NCBI GenBank assembly: GCA_003224635.1
Contig: QHZK01000083.1
Location: 1 to 25,233, forward strand
Direction of reading: 5' to 3'
DNA length: 25,233 nt
DNA from: Acidobacteriota bacterium
GTDB taxonomy: Bacteria; Acidobacteriota; Terriglobia; UBA7540
Shown here: piece by piece, positions 12,539-22,100 of the stretch
How positions within the stretch are numbered: the stretch's first letter is position 1
Layout: each line of letters begins with the position of its first letter
Translations under genes and position numbers: made by a program
The notes under the pieces: generated by a model
What the model saw: the letters and a program-made list of their open reading frames with translations, nothing else
Database searches by the model: none
What the model was told of the DNA's origin: nothing

Positions 12539-14605
12539 TCATTTTAGAAATTCGTCAATGTAGGCGTCGTCTTGTGCGTCGGCAAGGTCCGTGGTATCAC
12601 CCAGGATAGTGCGATACTGATATGGACCGCTGAGAGCAACAATCCGGTTCATCCAGTTCGCAGGGTCAGTCCACAGAACCGGCCGGTTGCCCATGGCCTT
12701 AACAAGATCTTCAAGGTCCCAATGAAGCGCAAAGCCGGGAATCACGGCGTCAAACAAATCGGTATTCAGCGTGTTCTCGAGAGCGGCACGAAGGCTGTAG
12801 GGTGTTCGATCCAGCCAGACCTTGCCGATTCGCGGGTCGACCGCAGCCGCCAGCAAAAGCCAAACCCCTTTGACACCCCGGGCGCCACAATGAATGGAGG
12901 CCGGATCGACGTCGCTGCGGGCAGACAGAAGATCAACTCCGCGTAGAATGTCATGGGCCCGCATGGCCGGCAAATTGAGCCCGATCTGGTTGGCGCGTGA
13001 ATTGGTGATCCAATTCCCGACAAATGGCGCGTGCGTATCCTCTCCCGGAGAGTCGCGCGGTTCGAGCGTCAAAACCACGCGGCCTTTGTTGGCCATCCTT
13101 TTCGCCAAGGAATCCGTGGATGCAGCCTGAAAGTAAGGGCCATGATCAGCCACCAGCAACACCGCCGGTTTCCGGCCCGAGGGGCCAGCGGGTCCGGAAG
13201 GTGACGACGGGATGTAGAGATTCGCTTCAATTTCAATTCCCGGCTCACTCGCGAATTTGATGTGCTGGCGGCGAGCTTCCCCAGTGTTCGACTCATCCAG
13301 CACGTTCATTTCCGGCGCGGAGCTGTCCGAGGGAATCCCCAGCCTGCGCAGTTCAGCCTGCAGCTCAGGGATTGTTCCCTGGCGTTTCTTGGCGTGAAAA
13401 TCGTCGAGGATCAGTTGGTAGAGTTTGCGGCTCCCCGGGATATCCTCGACATGGCCCGTGGGTGTGACCAGCAGATCGAAATTGGTGTAGAGATGTACGG
13501 GCTGTTCATGAAAATCACCCCGACCGTCTTTGAGCCAGCGGATCATCCACTGATAGACGGCTTCTCGACTTACCAGGGGAGTGCCGTGGGGACCCGGTCC
13601 GACGAAGAAGGCTAGCTTGTCCTCAGCTCCGTAAATGCCGTACCAATGTCGAGCTTCCTCATAAACCAGCCGAGCCCCTGCGGGCGTGAAGTAGTCACCC
13701 TCGGTCGCCTGGATGAGCCAGGGCGTGGGCGCCGTTAATTCCACATAATCCGCCACATCGAGCCCGCGCGCGAGAAATTGGGGAAGGCTCATTTCGGTAT
13801 CGGGGTCTGGGCCGGCAAACAGTAACTGATAGGAATTGGGATAGCAGGCGGGAACGACCGCTTTGAGCCTCGGGTCGAGAGCACCAATGAAGGTCGTCAA
13901 TGCCCCACCCCCCGAGCAACCCGCAGCGCCAAGACGCGTGGCGTCCACATCGGGCCGGCTGACCAGGTAGTCGATGCCGCGCTTCGCGTCCCAAATGAAG
14001 AAGCGGGCTGCACTCTCGGCAATCAGAATCGACTGGGCGCCCGCCTGGATATGCTCGGGAACTGACCAGCCCCCCAAGGGTCCTGAGAGTTGCGGGTCAT
14101 ACGACTGCTCCCTTTCGCCTTGACCAATCGGATCGGTCGCCAACACCACAAAACCTTTCAACACCAGATTGGCGGCCGCTCTCTGCGGCTCGGGCTTTCC
14201 TTCCTGGGTGTGGCCGGACTGAAAAAGAATGGCGGGGTAACGGCCGGGCTGGTTGGGCCGGTAAAGGTCGCCGGTGACATAGAAATTCGGCAGACTCTGG
14301 AAAAGCACTTTCTCGATGGTGTAGCCGTCCGCCTTGATCTCACCCGTGACCTTGGGATTCAGCGGCCCGTGGTAGTCGGGCAGACCGCCCAAGACTTCCA
14401 GCAGGGTTTCGCGAACCTTTTGTTTCCGGCGCTCCGCCTCGGCAACCGTGTGGATCTGGTCGATAGTCCTCTGCCGCTCTTGGAGCTGCCGCTGCGCGAT
14501 TTGGTCCATCCAGCGGAGAAGAGGGTCGCGCGTGGGTTCCTGCGCAAAAAGAGAGTCGGCAATGAAAAAAGTCGTACACAGTAAGGCGATGTTCACCAGT
14601 TTCAT
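12539..14605 (-). CDS. Exported tandem alpha/beta hydrolase (acetylxylan esterase / dienelactone hydrolase-like)
   Basis: A 688-residue protein with a signal peptide (1-22, ending SLFAQ). The first alpha/beta hydrolase domain (about 80-360) has an intact triad: nucleophile S231 in GCSGGG, probable acid D304 in EGDYF and H340 in GPHG. It resembles the acetylxylan esterase (AXE1)/dienelactone hydrolase group, so hydrolysis of an ester, lactone or acetylated sugar outside the cytoplasm is expected. A second, similar domain (about 445-650) keeps the fold pattern (PAVLLVADHGP..., ASIHCGARGVKGVWLLLAAAVDPRI), but the nucleophile elbow reads GARGVKG at 574-580, without serine, so it is probably non-catalytic. 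It is the last gene of the leftward operon, 47 bases after the amidohydrolase-like gene, with GAGGAAG before the ATG at 14605. Confidence 0.82.
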   Translation of the reverse strand: MKLVNIALLCTTFFIADSLFAQEPTRDPLLRWMDQIAQRQLQERQRTIDQIHTVAEAERRKQKVRETLLEVLGGLPDYHGPLNPKVTGEIKADGYTIEKVLFQSLPNFYVTGDLYRPNQPGRYPAILFQSGHTQEGKPEPQRAAANLVLKGFVVLATDPIGQGEREQSYDPQLSGPLGGWSVPEHIQAGAQSILIAESAARFFIWDAKRGIDYLVSRPDVDATRLGAAGCSGGGALTTFIGALDPRLKAVVPACYPNSYQLLFAGPDPDTEMSLPQFLARGLDVADYVELTAPTPWLIQATEGDYFTPAGARLVYEEARHWYGIYGAEDKLAFFVGPGPHGTPLVSREAVYQWMIRWLKDGRGDFHEQPVHLYTNFDLLVTPTGHVEDIPGSRKLYQLILDDFHAKKRQGTIPELQAELRRLGIPSDSSAPEMNVLDESNTGEARRQHIKFASEPGIEIEANLYIPSSPSGPAGPSGRKPAVLLVADHGPYFQAASTDSLAKRMANKGRVVLTLEPRDSPGEDTHAPFVGNWITNSRANQIGLNLPAMRAHDILRGVDLLSARSDVDPASIHCGARGVKGVWLLLAAAVDPRIGKVWLDRTPYSLRAALENTLNTDLFDAVIPGFALHWDLEDLVKAMGNRPVLWTDPANWMNRIVALSGPYQYRTILGDTTDLADAQDDAYIDEFLK

Positions 14606-14652
14606 GGGGTGCTTCCTCGCATTGGAGTCGCTGCCGTCCGCTAGATGCAGGG

Positions 14653-15447
14653 CTAACGCGCCAAACTTCCGCTGGGGGCTGGTCCCATGAGTTGCCGCGC
14701 GTTATCCTCGCATAGTGCCTTTTGAGAAGCCTCGTCCAGGCCAGATTCTTGCACTTTGAGCAGGGCCGACTCAAAATAAAAGAAGGGATAATACGATCCG
14801 AAAAGCACTCGTCGCAGCGGAATCTCGTGGACCAGGCGCCCGACTCCGGCGATCCCTTCTACCATAGAGATTTCAGCATAGACGTCGCCCGCGGAGAGCG
14901 CCGCCCGATAGCGCTCCTTGCTGATATTTGAAGCGCAGTTCACAAGCTCCAAGCGCAGGCCCGGCGTGCTTTTCACCACCTCCGCAAGCGGGGCAATATC
15001 AACTGGAGGAACACGCAGAAGCGGCGGCTGCGTTCGCACGTCCTCCATGCATGAGGCCAACTGTACGATAAGCCGGCGAGCGGTCGCCAGCTTCAATAAC
15101 TCCGCAAAGACCGGATCGTGAAGGCTGTACCCATGATAGTTGGGATGCAGGCGGATTCCCGGCATCTTATGCTCTTCCTGGCACCGCCGCAGATCATCCT
15201 GCCAGCCGGGAAGCTTGGGGTTTATTGATCCAAAGGGTACGAGAATGCCTTGGCCGTAGGCGCGGCAGGCTTGGGCGAGCCGCATGTTTACGCTGGCGAT
15301 ATCCCGGTGCAGCATCCCGTCGAAGCTGCCTGCCCAAGCTTGCACGACGTTCTGCTTGCGCAGCTTGGCGGCCAGATCCCGAGGCTCGTCGCCCTCCAAG
15401 TGTCGAAATGGCCAGCGGGAAAGGTACACGTTGGTATCGATAATCAC
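14653..15447 (-). CDS. Amidohydrolase-fold protein lacking metal ligands (probable pseudoenzyme)
   Basis: A 264-residue TIM-barrel protein of the amidohydrolase-2 group (lactonase/ACMSD-like), without a signal peptide. Landmarks of the family are present: N-terminal strand MIIDTNVYLSRWPFR, GIRLHPNYHGY (97-107) and the C-terminal VLFGSYYPFFYF (214-225). The metal-binding residues are substituted: DxHxH is D4-T-N6-V-Y8, the usual GSD(Y)P acid is Y219, and the expected His positions read Q129 and N170. It overlaps the upstream intact amidohydrolase by four bases (ATGA), so the two are translationally coupled and may work together. It may be a structural partner, or bind a ligand without metal chemistry. 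The ATG at 15447 matches the start of the fold. As I recall, related proteins with DTN/DVN in place of DTH exist in acidobacteria, so this is likely a stable subfamily and not a local mutation. Confidence 0.78.
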   Translation of the reverse strand: MIIDTNVYLSRWPFRHLEGDEPRDLAAKLRKQNVVQAWAGSFDGMLHRDIASVNMRLAQACRAYGQGILVPFGSINPKLPGWQDDLRRCQEEHKMPGIRLHPNYHGYSLHDPVFAELLKLATARRLIVQLASCMEDVRTQPPLLRVPPVDIAPLAEVVKSTPGLRLELVNCASNISKERYRAALSAGDVYAEISMVEGIAGVGRLVHEIPLRRVLFGSYYPFFYFESALLKVQESGLDEASQKALCEDNARQLMGPAPSGSLAR

Positions 15448-16340
15448 ACTTTGTAACCTTTCACTCGCAGGATCGGCGTCAATAACCGGCGCAAGTTCCC
15501 GCCCAGGATGAGCTTCTTATCGGATTCCGAGACGTTGGCGCCTTCAACCTTTGCGATCTGCGAGGCGAAACTCCGGCCTCCCACATCACTGCCGTAGATT
15601 ACTCTTTCCGCTCCCAATTCACGCACTGCCATCTCCACAAATCCTGACGTTGGATCAGATCCTGCGGTTCCGGCGTACACGTTCTTCGCGTCGCGAATAG
15701 CGCGAATCGCCAGCTCCCAGTTTCCTCCTGTGTGGGCGCATACGATCTGAAGTCTGGGGTGGCGCTGGGCGAGTTCGACGACGTCGAACGGCGTGGATTC
15801 GCCGGGCTCATTGCCGCCGGCTTTGAGCCATTCGTGTTGCAGGATCGGCAGATTCATGGCGACCGCCCGCTCGGCGATGGGATCCATATCTCGAACGTTC
15901 GAGCGCGCCTCAGCCTCGATCTCCCCGATGCTGACCATCGGGCCGTCCCGCACGCAGCGATCAAACTCCTGCAAGCTGAAGTCGAGATAGACCGGGCTTA
16001 AATACACAGAGCCGTAGGCGCGATCGGGAAAAGCCTTCACAGCTCGCATCACTCGATCGTTTTCCTGGCGAATTTGGTCCGGGGTCGGATGCTCGTCGGC
16101 CGAATACCCTTGGGAAAGGATGAGTCGCTCCACCCCCACTCGATCCATGCACCTTACCAAGAAGGCCATGCGCTCCTCGGGTGTGTCGCCGGGCACCGAA
16201 CCAAGATGGGCATGCTGGTCCCAGATCCGCATGTTCCCGCTCAATCCCGAGTCGCCACGGAACTCCCAGGGCTTAGCCTGGGCAAGCGCCAAGGCGGAGC
16301 CTGAGCAAAAACCTTTCAGAAGGGTTCGCCGGTTTAGCAT
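15444..16340 (-). CDS. Tat-exported metal-dependent amidohydrolase (amidohydrolase_2 family)
   Basis: A 298-residue protein. The N-terminus, MLNRRTLLKGFCSGSALALA, carries a twin-arginine motif (R4-R5) and hydrophobic stretch, so export in folded, metal-loaded form is likely. The barrel has the expected metal ligands: D41-Q-H43-A-H45, H169 in ILQHEW, H203 in CAHTGG and D252 in YGSDVGG. Relatives in this family include sugar lactonases (such as fucono- and rhamnonolactonase types) and decarboxylases; next to a PQQ dehydrogenase, which makes lactones from sugars, a lactonase role is plausible but inferred. Its start lies 14 bases after the dehydrogenase stop, and its stop overlaps the next start (ATGA). 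No strong Shine-Dalgarno is visible, in keeping with translational coupling. Confidence 0.84.
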   Translation of the reverse strand: MLNRRTLLKGFCSGSALALAQAKPWEFRGDSGLSGNMRIWDQHAHLGSVPGDTPEERMAFLVRCMDRVGVERLILSQGYSADEHPTPDQIRQENDRVMRAVKAFPDRAYGSVYLSPVYLDFSLQEFDRCVRDGPMVSIGEIEAEARSNVRDMDPIAERAVAMNLPILQHEWLKAGGNEPGESTPFDVVELAQRHPRLQIVCAHTGGNWELAIRAIRDAKNVYAGTAGSDPTSGFVEMAVRELGAERVIYGSDVGGRSFASQIAKVEGANVSESDKKLILGGNLRRLLTPILRVKGYKV

Positions 16341-16354
16341 TACGGTGGCTTCGA

Positions 16355-18793
16355 TTAATGCCCGATGTTATGACAGAGATCGCAGTTCACCGGTGCCTTT
16401 CGCAGCTTGTGGCAATCAACGCAGGCGACCATGGAAACTTCCTTTTCCTGCCAAAGATATTCCCGGTCTTTCACCTCACCGTGGCAGACCGCACAGGCCA
16501 CGCTTGCATTGATGTGCTTCTCGTGATTGAAGAAAACAAAGTCTGGAAGCGTATACACTCGGGTCCAGGAAAGGAGGTTGTCGTCTCTTTGGACCCGGGC
16601 CAGTTTCTGGATCGCCGCGCTATCGGTTTTGATACTCTGATGGCAGGCCATACAATCCGCGACTCCGGGGATTTGCATCTTACCGTTGGTTCCCGCGGGT
16701 TGATGGCAAGAGTCGCATTTCATTCCTGCCCGAACATGCTGCTGGTGACCGAACGGGATCGGCTGCGTAACCGCCTTGGCGGGCGCCCTGATGTCCTGGG
16801 GCTCGCGTCCCGGGCCCGCCGAAATCGTTCTCGGGTAAGCTAGAGATCTCACTCTTCCGGGACTCTGTCCTTTTGGGAACAAGGCGTACGCCGCCAGGAC
16901 GGTCGGGGCAGTGGTGTCAGGATTGAAATATCCGCCCGGGCCCACCGCAATCACCACGAATTGCTTCTTCGTTTTCTTTCCCAGATACGTCATGGGTGTC
17001 GCGTGCGCGTTCGATTCGAGCTTGTCGACCCAGAGCTCTTTTCCTGTCCGCGCATCGAACGCCCGGAAGCGGTGATCGACGGTGCCGCCAATGAAGACCA
17101 GTCCTCCCGCGGTGGCGATAGAACCTCCGAGGCTATAAATACCGGTCTTGGCAATCCCTTTCGCTTCCAGATCATCTACAACTCCCAGCGGCGCCTTCCA
17201 GGCGACTTCCCCGGTTCTCAAATCGATAGCGTTCAAGTCACCCCAAGGAGGCTGCTGGCACGGATAATGGTGGTCGTCCCAAAAGCGCGCGTATCCGCCC
17301 CACTTGCTGCTGCGGACGTAGGCCTCGGCGGAGCCCGCCGGCTGTGGCTTCATAAAGCCGACCGCGCCCGCTTCGCTCACATTCACGAAAAGATATCCGA
17401 GAGAGGGGTTGAACGAGCTCCCCGACCAGTTGCCGCCTCCCAGAGTGCCGGGCATTTCCACGCTCATATTCGTAAGACCCCAGGGAGTGTAGATCCCCCC
17501 GGGCAGGGAGGCGCCGAAGTTGTCGAGACAGTATTTCCGGGACTGTGGAGTGACCGTTGTGACGTCGTCAAGCGTCACGGAGATCTTGGCGAGAGGCGGC
17601 GGCTTGACCGGAAAAGGTTGCGTAGGCCAAGTCGCTTCGCCCGGCACTTTACTTTGTGCCACCGGCCGCTCTTCCACCGGGAACAGTGGCTTGCCGGTGA
17701 GCCGATCGAGAATAAAAACAAACCCCATTTTGGTTACTTGCGCCACCGCCGGGATTTCCCTCCCCTCGCGGCGTACGGTAATCAAATTGGGCGGCGCGGA
17801 CACATCGTAATCCCAGATGTCGTGGTGCACCATCTGGTAATACCAGAGAAGCTTGCCCGTGGCGGAATTCAATGCCACCAAGGAATTCCCGAAAAGGCCC
17901 TGACCTTTTCGGTCCGCTCCATAAAAATCGTAAGAGGGCGACCCTATGGGAAGGAAAATCATCCCCCGCTCCATGTCCACGCTCATGATGGTCCACACAT
18001 TGGTCCCCGAACGGTCTTCCCAGGAATCACCTTCCCAGGTCTCGTGTCCAGCTTCGCCGGGTCTGGGGACGGTGTGGAACCTCCAGACCAGCTTTCCGGT
18101 ACGGACATCAAAGGCGCGAACGTCTCCGCTGGGCCCTTTCGACGGGAATTCCTGGACTTCAGACCCTGTGATGACCAAGTCTTTGTAAATCGTGGGAGGC
18201 GAAGTTGAGTCGTACGCTCCTTTCGGCCATTTGTCCGCCACCCCCACGCGAAGATTAATGGCTCCACCGTCGCCGAAGCCTTGGCACGGCTGGCCAGTTC
18301 GGGGATCGAGAGCGAAGAGGCGCGCGTCCAGGGTGACATAAAAGAGGCGCCGGTCGAGCTTGTGTTCCCCCCCTCCGCAGGCAACCGGCGAGCGTCCCTC
18401 CCAGTAGGCAGCGCCGCGATTGGGCACGGGGCGGCGCGTGCCGCCCTCGCCCCGAAAGGGATCGAACACCCAAAGCTCCTTTCCCGTTTCCGCATCTACC
18501 GCAATCGCGCGGCTCGTTTGGGTCGTGAAGTAAAGCACGCCTTCAACCATCAAGGGGGTGCTCTCAAAAGCCTCAATTCCACTATTGGGAGTTGGTGCTA
18601 CCTCATAAGTCCAAGCTCGTTGGAGTCGCTGGACATTCGTGCAGTTGATCTGTTTCAGGGGGGAGAAGCGCGCTCCCCCGGGGTCGTGGCCATAGCTCCG
18701 CCACTCCGTATCGGGAGAACCTGAAGAACTCTGCCCGAAGGTGATGCCGCAAGCCAGAAGAAGACATGCCCAAAGGTAGAAGAGCCGACTCAT
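16355..18793 (-). CDS. PQQ-dependent dehydrogenase fused to a five-heme c7-like cytochrome domain
   Basis: An 812-residue exported quinoprotein. Residues 1-20 form a signal peptide (SRLFYLWACLLLACGITFGQ). The eight-bladed propeller fills about 28-670, with repeats such as AVDAETGKELWVFDP and ALDPRTGQPCQGFGDGG typical of the glucose/alcohol dehydrogenase group. The last 130 residues carry five CXXCH heme-binding motifs at 693, 714, 767, 791 and 804 (CDSCH, CMACH, CAVCH, CVDCH, CDLCH). The signatures FGHQQH and FNHEKH are the usual distal-ligand pattern of cytochrome c7/c3 domains. PQQ alcohol dehydrogenases usually have one C-terminal heme, so this tail is unusual and suggests a wire to other redox partners. 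The ATG at 18793 precedes the signal peptide. It is the first gene of the leftward operon. Confidence 0.9.
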   Translation of the reverse strand: MSRLFYLWACLLLACGITFGQSSSGSPDTEWRSYGHDPGGARFSPLKQINCTNVQRLQRAWTYEVAPTPNSGIEAFESTPLMVEGVLYFTTQTSRAIAVDAETGKELWVFDPFRGEGGTRRPVPNRGAAYWEGRSPVACGGGEHKLDRRLFYVTLDARLFALDPRTGQPCQGFGDGGAINLRVGVADKWPKGAYDSTSPPTIYKDLVITGSEVQEFPSKGPSGDVRAFDVRTGKLVWRFHTVPRPGEAGHETWEGDSWEDRSGTNVWTIMSVDMERGMIFLPIGSPSYDFYGADRKGQGLFGNSLVALNSATGKLLWYYQMVHHDIWDYDVSAPPNLITVRREGREIPAVAQVTKMGFVFILDRLTGKPLFPVEERPVAQSKVPGEATWPTQPFPVKPPPLAKISVTLDDVTTVTPQSRKYCLDNFGASLPGGIYTPWGLTNMSVEMPGTLGGGNWSGSSFNPSLGYLFVNVSEAGAVGFMKPQPAGSAEAYVRSSKWGGYARFWDDHHYPCQQPPWGDLNAIDLRTGEVAWKAPLGVVDDLEAKGIAKTGIYSLGGSIATAGGLVFIGGTVDHRFRAFDARTGKELWVDKLESNAHATPMTYLGKKTKKQFVVIAVGPGGYFNPDTTAPTVLAAYALFPKGQSPGRVRSLAYPRTISAGPGREPQDIRAPAKAVTQPIPFGHQQHVRAGMKCDSCHQPAGTNGKMQIPGVADCMACHQSIKTDSAAIQKLARVQRDDNLLSWTRVYTLPDFVFFNHEKHINASVACAVCHGEVKDREYLWQEKEVSMVACVDCHKLRKAPVNCDLCHNIGH

Positions 18794-19186
18794 AGAGTTT
18801 CGCCTCGTCGGATGCGCATTCCCGTGGCGGTCACCGACGTCCTGCCGGCTACCAAGGGAGCGAAGCGACGGCGGAGAAGTCATCATGCCCGAATTGGCCG
18901 GGGTCAGCCAACTGGAATTTCGCTTCGTGTTCATGCTTCCCACGATACGCGCCCTGTCAAGGCAAAGTAGAAAGTTCCGCCAAAAGGCGCCACCGCCTTA
19001 CCTCGACTCGCGCCGGTTGTCAGCCCGCCCCGACTGGAGAATCGCCCCACAGGTGTGGACTCTTCTGCAGATTGAAGTCCTTCCATCAGATTGAAGTCTT
19101 TCATCCAGGTGCGTGCGCCCTTGTGAGCCAGTCTTCCCTGTGGTACGCTATCGATTAGCTTGTGGTTTTGGACTCAAGTGACCCCT
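18794..19186. other. Divergent control region of PQQ operon and DUF1549 gene
   Basis: A 393-base gap between the divergent starts. It contains a tandem 19-mer (19068-19105) and an inverted repeat CCACA/TGTGG (19047-19058). A minus-strand TTGACA at 18960-18955 has no good -10, and a weak pair TTGTGA (19121-19126) with TACGCT (19144-19149), 17 bases apart, lies before the DUF1549 gene. A 69-codon open frame on the plus strand here has no recognisable product. Both transcription units must start in or near this gap. Confidence 0.55.
19068..19105 (+). repeat. Tandem 19-mer with CAGATTGAAGTC core
   Basis: CAGATTGAAGTC is exactly repeated at 19068-19079 and 19087-19098, and the following bases are similar (CTTCCAT, TTTCATC), giving two 19-base units in a row. 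Position about 90-120 bases before the DUF1549 start, in a divergent promoter region, suits a pair of activator or repressor sites; it may also be a chance duplication. Confidence 0.45.
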
Positions 19187-22100
19187 ATGTCCCGTCGCGA
19201 GGTCGTCGTCAGAGTTCTGGCTCTAACCGCTTTTGCTCTCTGCGGTTTCGGTGCTCGTTTGCGGGCGCCGTTGGCTGAGCCGCAAACCAAGGTCGGAGCC
19301 AGCCCGGGCGCCGCTCGGCGGGTCAATTTCCTTCAAGACATCCAACCCATCTTCGAGCAGAACTGTTACAAGTGCCACGGGCCGAACGCGCAACTGAGCG
19401 GCCTGCGGCTCGACTTGAAGCAATCGGCGCTGGCGGGGGGCAGCCTGGGCAAAGACATCCTGCCGGGCAAAGCCTACGAGAGCGCTCTGTACGGGCGCGT
19501 CGCGGGACTTGGCGGCGTGAACCGAATGCCGATGGGCGGGAAGCCGCTCCGCGATGACCAGATTGAGCTGATTCGGCTCTGGATCGATCAGGGCGCCGAC
19601 TGGCCGGAAACCGGCGCCGCGAAGCTTGTTGAGGTGAAGAAGCACTGGGCTTTCGTTCCCCCCAAGCGACCTCGTCTGCCGGCGGTCAAGAATTCAGCTT
19701 GGCCCAAGAACCCCATTGACCACTTCGTTCTGGCTCGCTTAGAGAAAGAGGGACTTTCGCCTTCTCCGCCCGCGGACCGGGTGACACTGTTACGACGCCT
19801 GAGCCTGGACTTGATCGGGCTCCCACCCTCACCCGAGGAGGTGGATGCCTTTCTCGCCGACCGAAGCAAGAACGCTTACGAGAAGCAAGTCGAGCGGCTT
19901 CTCGGTTCGCCCCACTACGGCGAGCGCTGGGGCCGCCTGTGGTTGGATGCGGCCCGCTACGCCGACTCCGACGGCTACGAGAAAGACAAGCAGCGCCAGG
20001 TCTGGTTTTACCGGGACTGGGTTATCAACGCTCTGAACCGCGACATGCCGTACAACCAGTTCGTCATCGAACAGATTGCCGGCGACATGCTGCCGCACCC
20101 GACCCAGGGTCAGATCGTCGCCACGGGGTTTCTGCGCAACTCGATGATCAACGAAGAGGGCGGCGTCGATCCCGAGCAGTTTCGGATGGAAGCCATGTTT
20201 GACCGCATGGACGCCATCGGAAAAGGAATCCTCGGCGTCACCATCCAGTGCGCCCAATGTCACAACCACAAGTTCGATCCGCTGAAGCAGGAAGAGTACT
20301 ACCGGATGTTCGCGTTCCTCAACGACTCGCACGAGGCGAACATCGCGGTATACACGCCCGAGGAGCAGATGAAGCGGGCGGAAATCCTCCGCAAGACGCG
20401 CGAGATCGAAGCCGGACTCGAGCATCGCAATCCCGGCTGGCAGGAACGGATGTGGCGTTGGGAGGAGCAGGTGAAGCAGGGCCAGCCGGAGTGGACCGTC
20501 GTGCGCCCGACGGTGGAGGACATCTCAACCGGGGGCCAGAAATACCTGCCGATGAAGGATGGCTCCTTCCTGGCGCAGGGCTACGCGCCCACCAAGCATC
20601 GCGTCAAGTTGACGGTCAAGACCGACGTCCCGAGCATCACGGCCTTCCGGCTGGAATTGCTGAACGACCCGAACCTGCCGCTCGGCGGCCCCGGCCGGTC
20701 CACGAAGGGGACTTGCGCGCTGACCGAGTTCGAGGTGGAGTCCGCCCCGGCCAACGCGCCCGACAAGGTAACCAAGATCAAATTCGCCAAGGCCACAGCC
20801 GACGTTAACCCGCCGGAGACCGTGCTGGCGCCGATCTTTGATGATAAGAGCGGAAAGCGCCGGGTGACCGGACAGGCAGAATTTGCGATCGATGGCAAGG
20901 ACGAGACGGCGTGGGGAATCGACGTGGGTCCGGGTCTCCGAAACCAGCCCCGCAAGGCCGTTTTCCTGGCGGAGGCGCCCATCTCGAATCCAGGCTACAT
21001 TCTGCTGACGTTCTATCTCACCCAGAATCATGGCGGCTGGAACAGCGACGACAACCAGACCAACAACGTCGGCCGGTTTCGCCTCTCGATTACCAGCACC
21101 CCTGGGGCGACGGCGGACCCCCTGCCCCAGAACGTTCGCGACATTCTCTCCATTCCTCGCGACCAGCGCACGCCGGCGCAGGTCGAGACGGTTTTCGGCT
21201 GCTGGCGCACGACGGTTCCGGAATGGAAGGAAGCGAACGAACGTATTGCGGAGTTGTGGAAACAGCACCCCGAAGGCTCGTCACAACTCGTGCTCCAGGC
21301 GCGCGATGATCCGCGCCAGACGCACGTATTGACCCGCGGCGATTTCCTCAAGCCCGCCGAAGCCGTGACGCCAGGCGTTCCGGCTTTCCTGCACCCCTTG
21401 CCGCGCGACTCGTCCTGGAAGGACGGTCAACCCACACGCCTGACCTTTGCCGAGTGGCTGGTCGACCGCAACTCGCCGACCACGGCGCGCTCGATCGTGA
21501 ATCGCGTCTGGCAGGCCTATTTCGGCAACGGAATCGTGGCCACGGCGGAGAACCTGGGGACCCAGGCCGAGCCGCCCTCGCATCCGGAGCTCCTCGACTG
21601 GCTGGCCGTCGAGTTTATGGATCGCGGATGGAGCATGAAGAATCTGCATCGCTTGATCGTGACTTCGGCCACCTACCGGCAGTCCTCTCGAGTCACGCCC
21701 GACATGTACGAGCGCGATCCCTACAATCGCCTTCTGGCGCGCGGGCCGAGGTTCCGCGTGGACGCCGAGATCGTGAGGGACATTGAGCTTCGAGCGAGTG
21801 GCCTGCTCAACCCCAAGGTGGGCGGGCCGAGCGTCTACCCGCCGGCGCCAAGCTTCCTGTTTCTGCCGCCCGCGAGCTACGGTCCGAAGCCCTGGAAGGA
21901 ATCGAGCGCCGAGAATCGGTACCGCCGGGCGGTCTATACTTTCCGTTACCGGTCCGTGCCGTACCCCGTGCTGCAAGTGTTTGACACGCCCAATGGCGAT
22001 TCATCTTGCGTGCGCCGCGCCCGTTCGAACACGCCGCTTCAGGCGCTCGCCACGCTGAACGAACCGCTGTCGATTGAGTCCGCCCGGGCGCTGGCGGAGC

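Noticed and set aside
12339..12542. 67-codon minus-strand open frame after the PQQ operon
   Set aside because: Overlaps hairpins and operon end, no recognised product, and the ATG is inside the hydrolase end region without a ribosome site.
16961..18208. 415-codon plus-strand frame within the PQQ dehydrogenase gene
   Set aside because: Antisense to a clear PQQ propeller; Arg-rich, no recognisable domain.
18885..19094. 69-codon plus-strand frame in the divergent control region
   Set aside because: No ribosome site or recognisable product, and it covers the tandem 19-mer and the promoter region.
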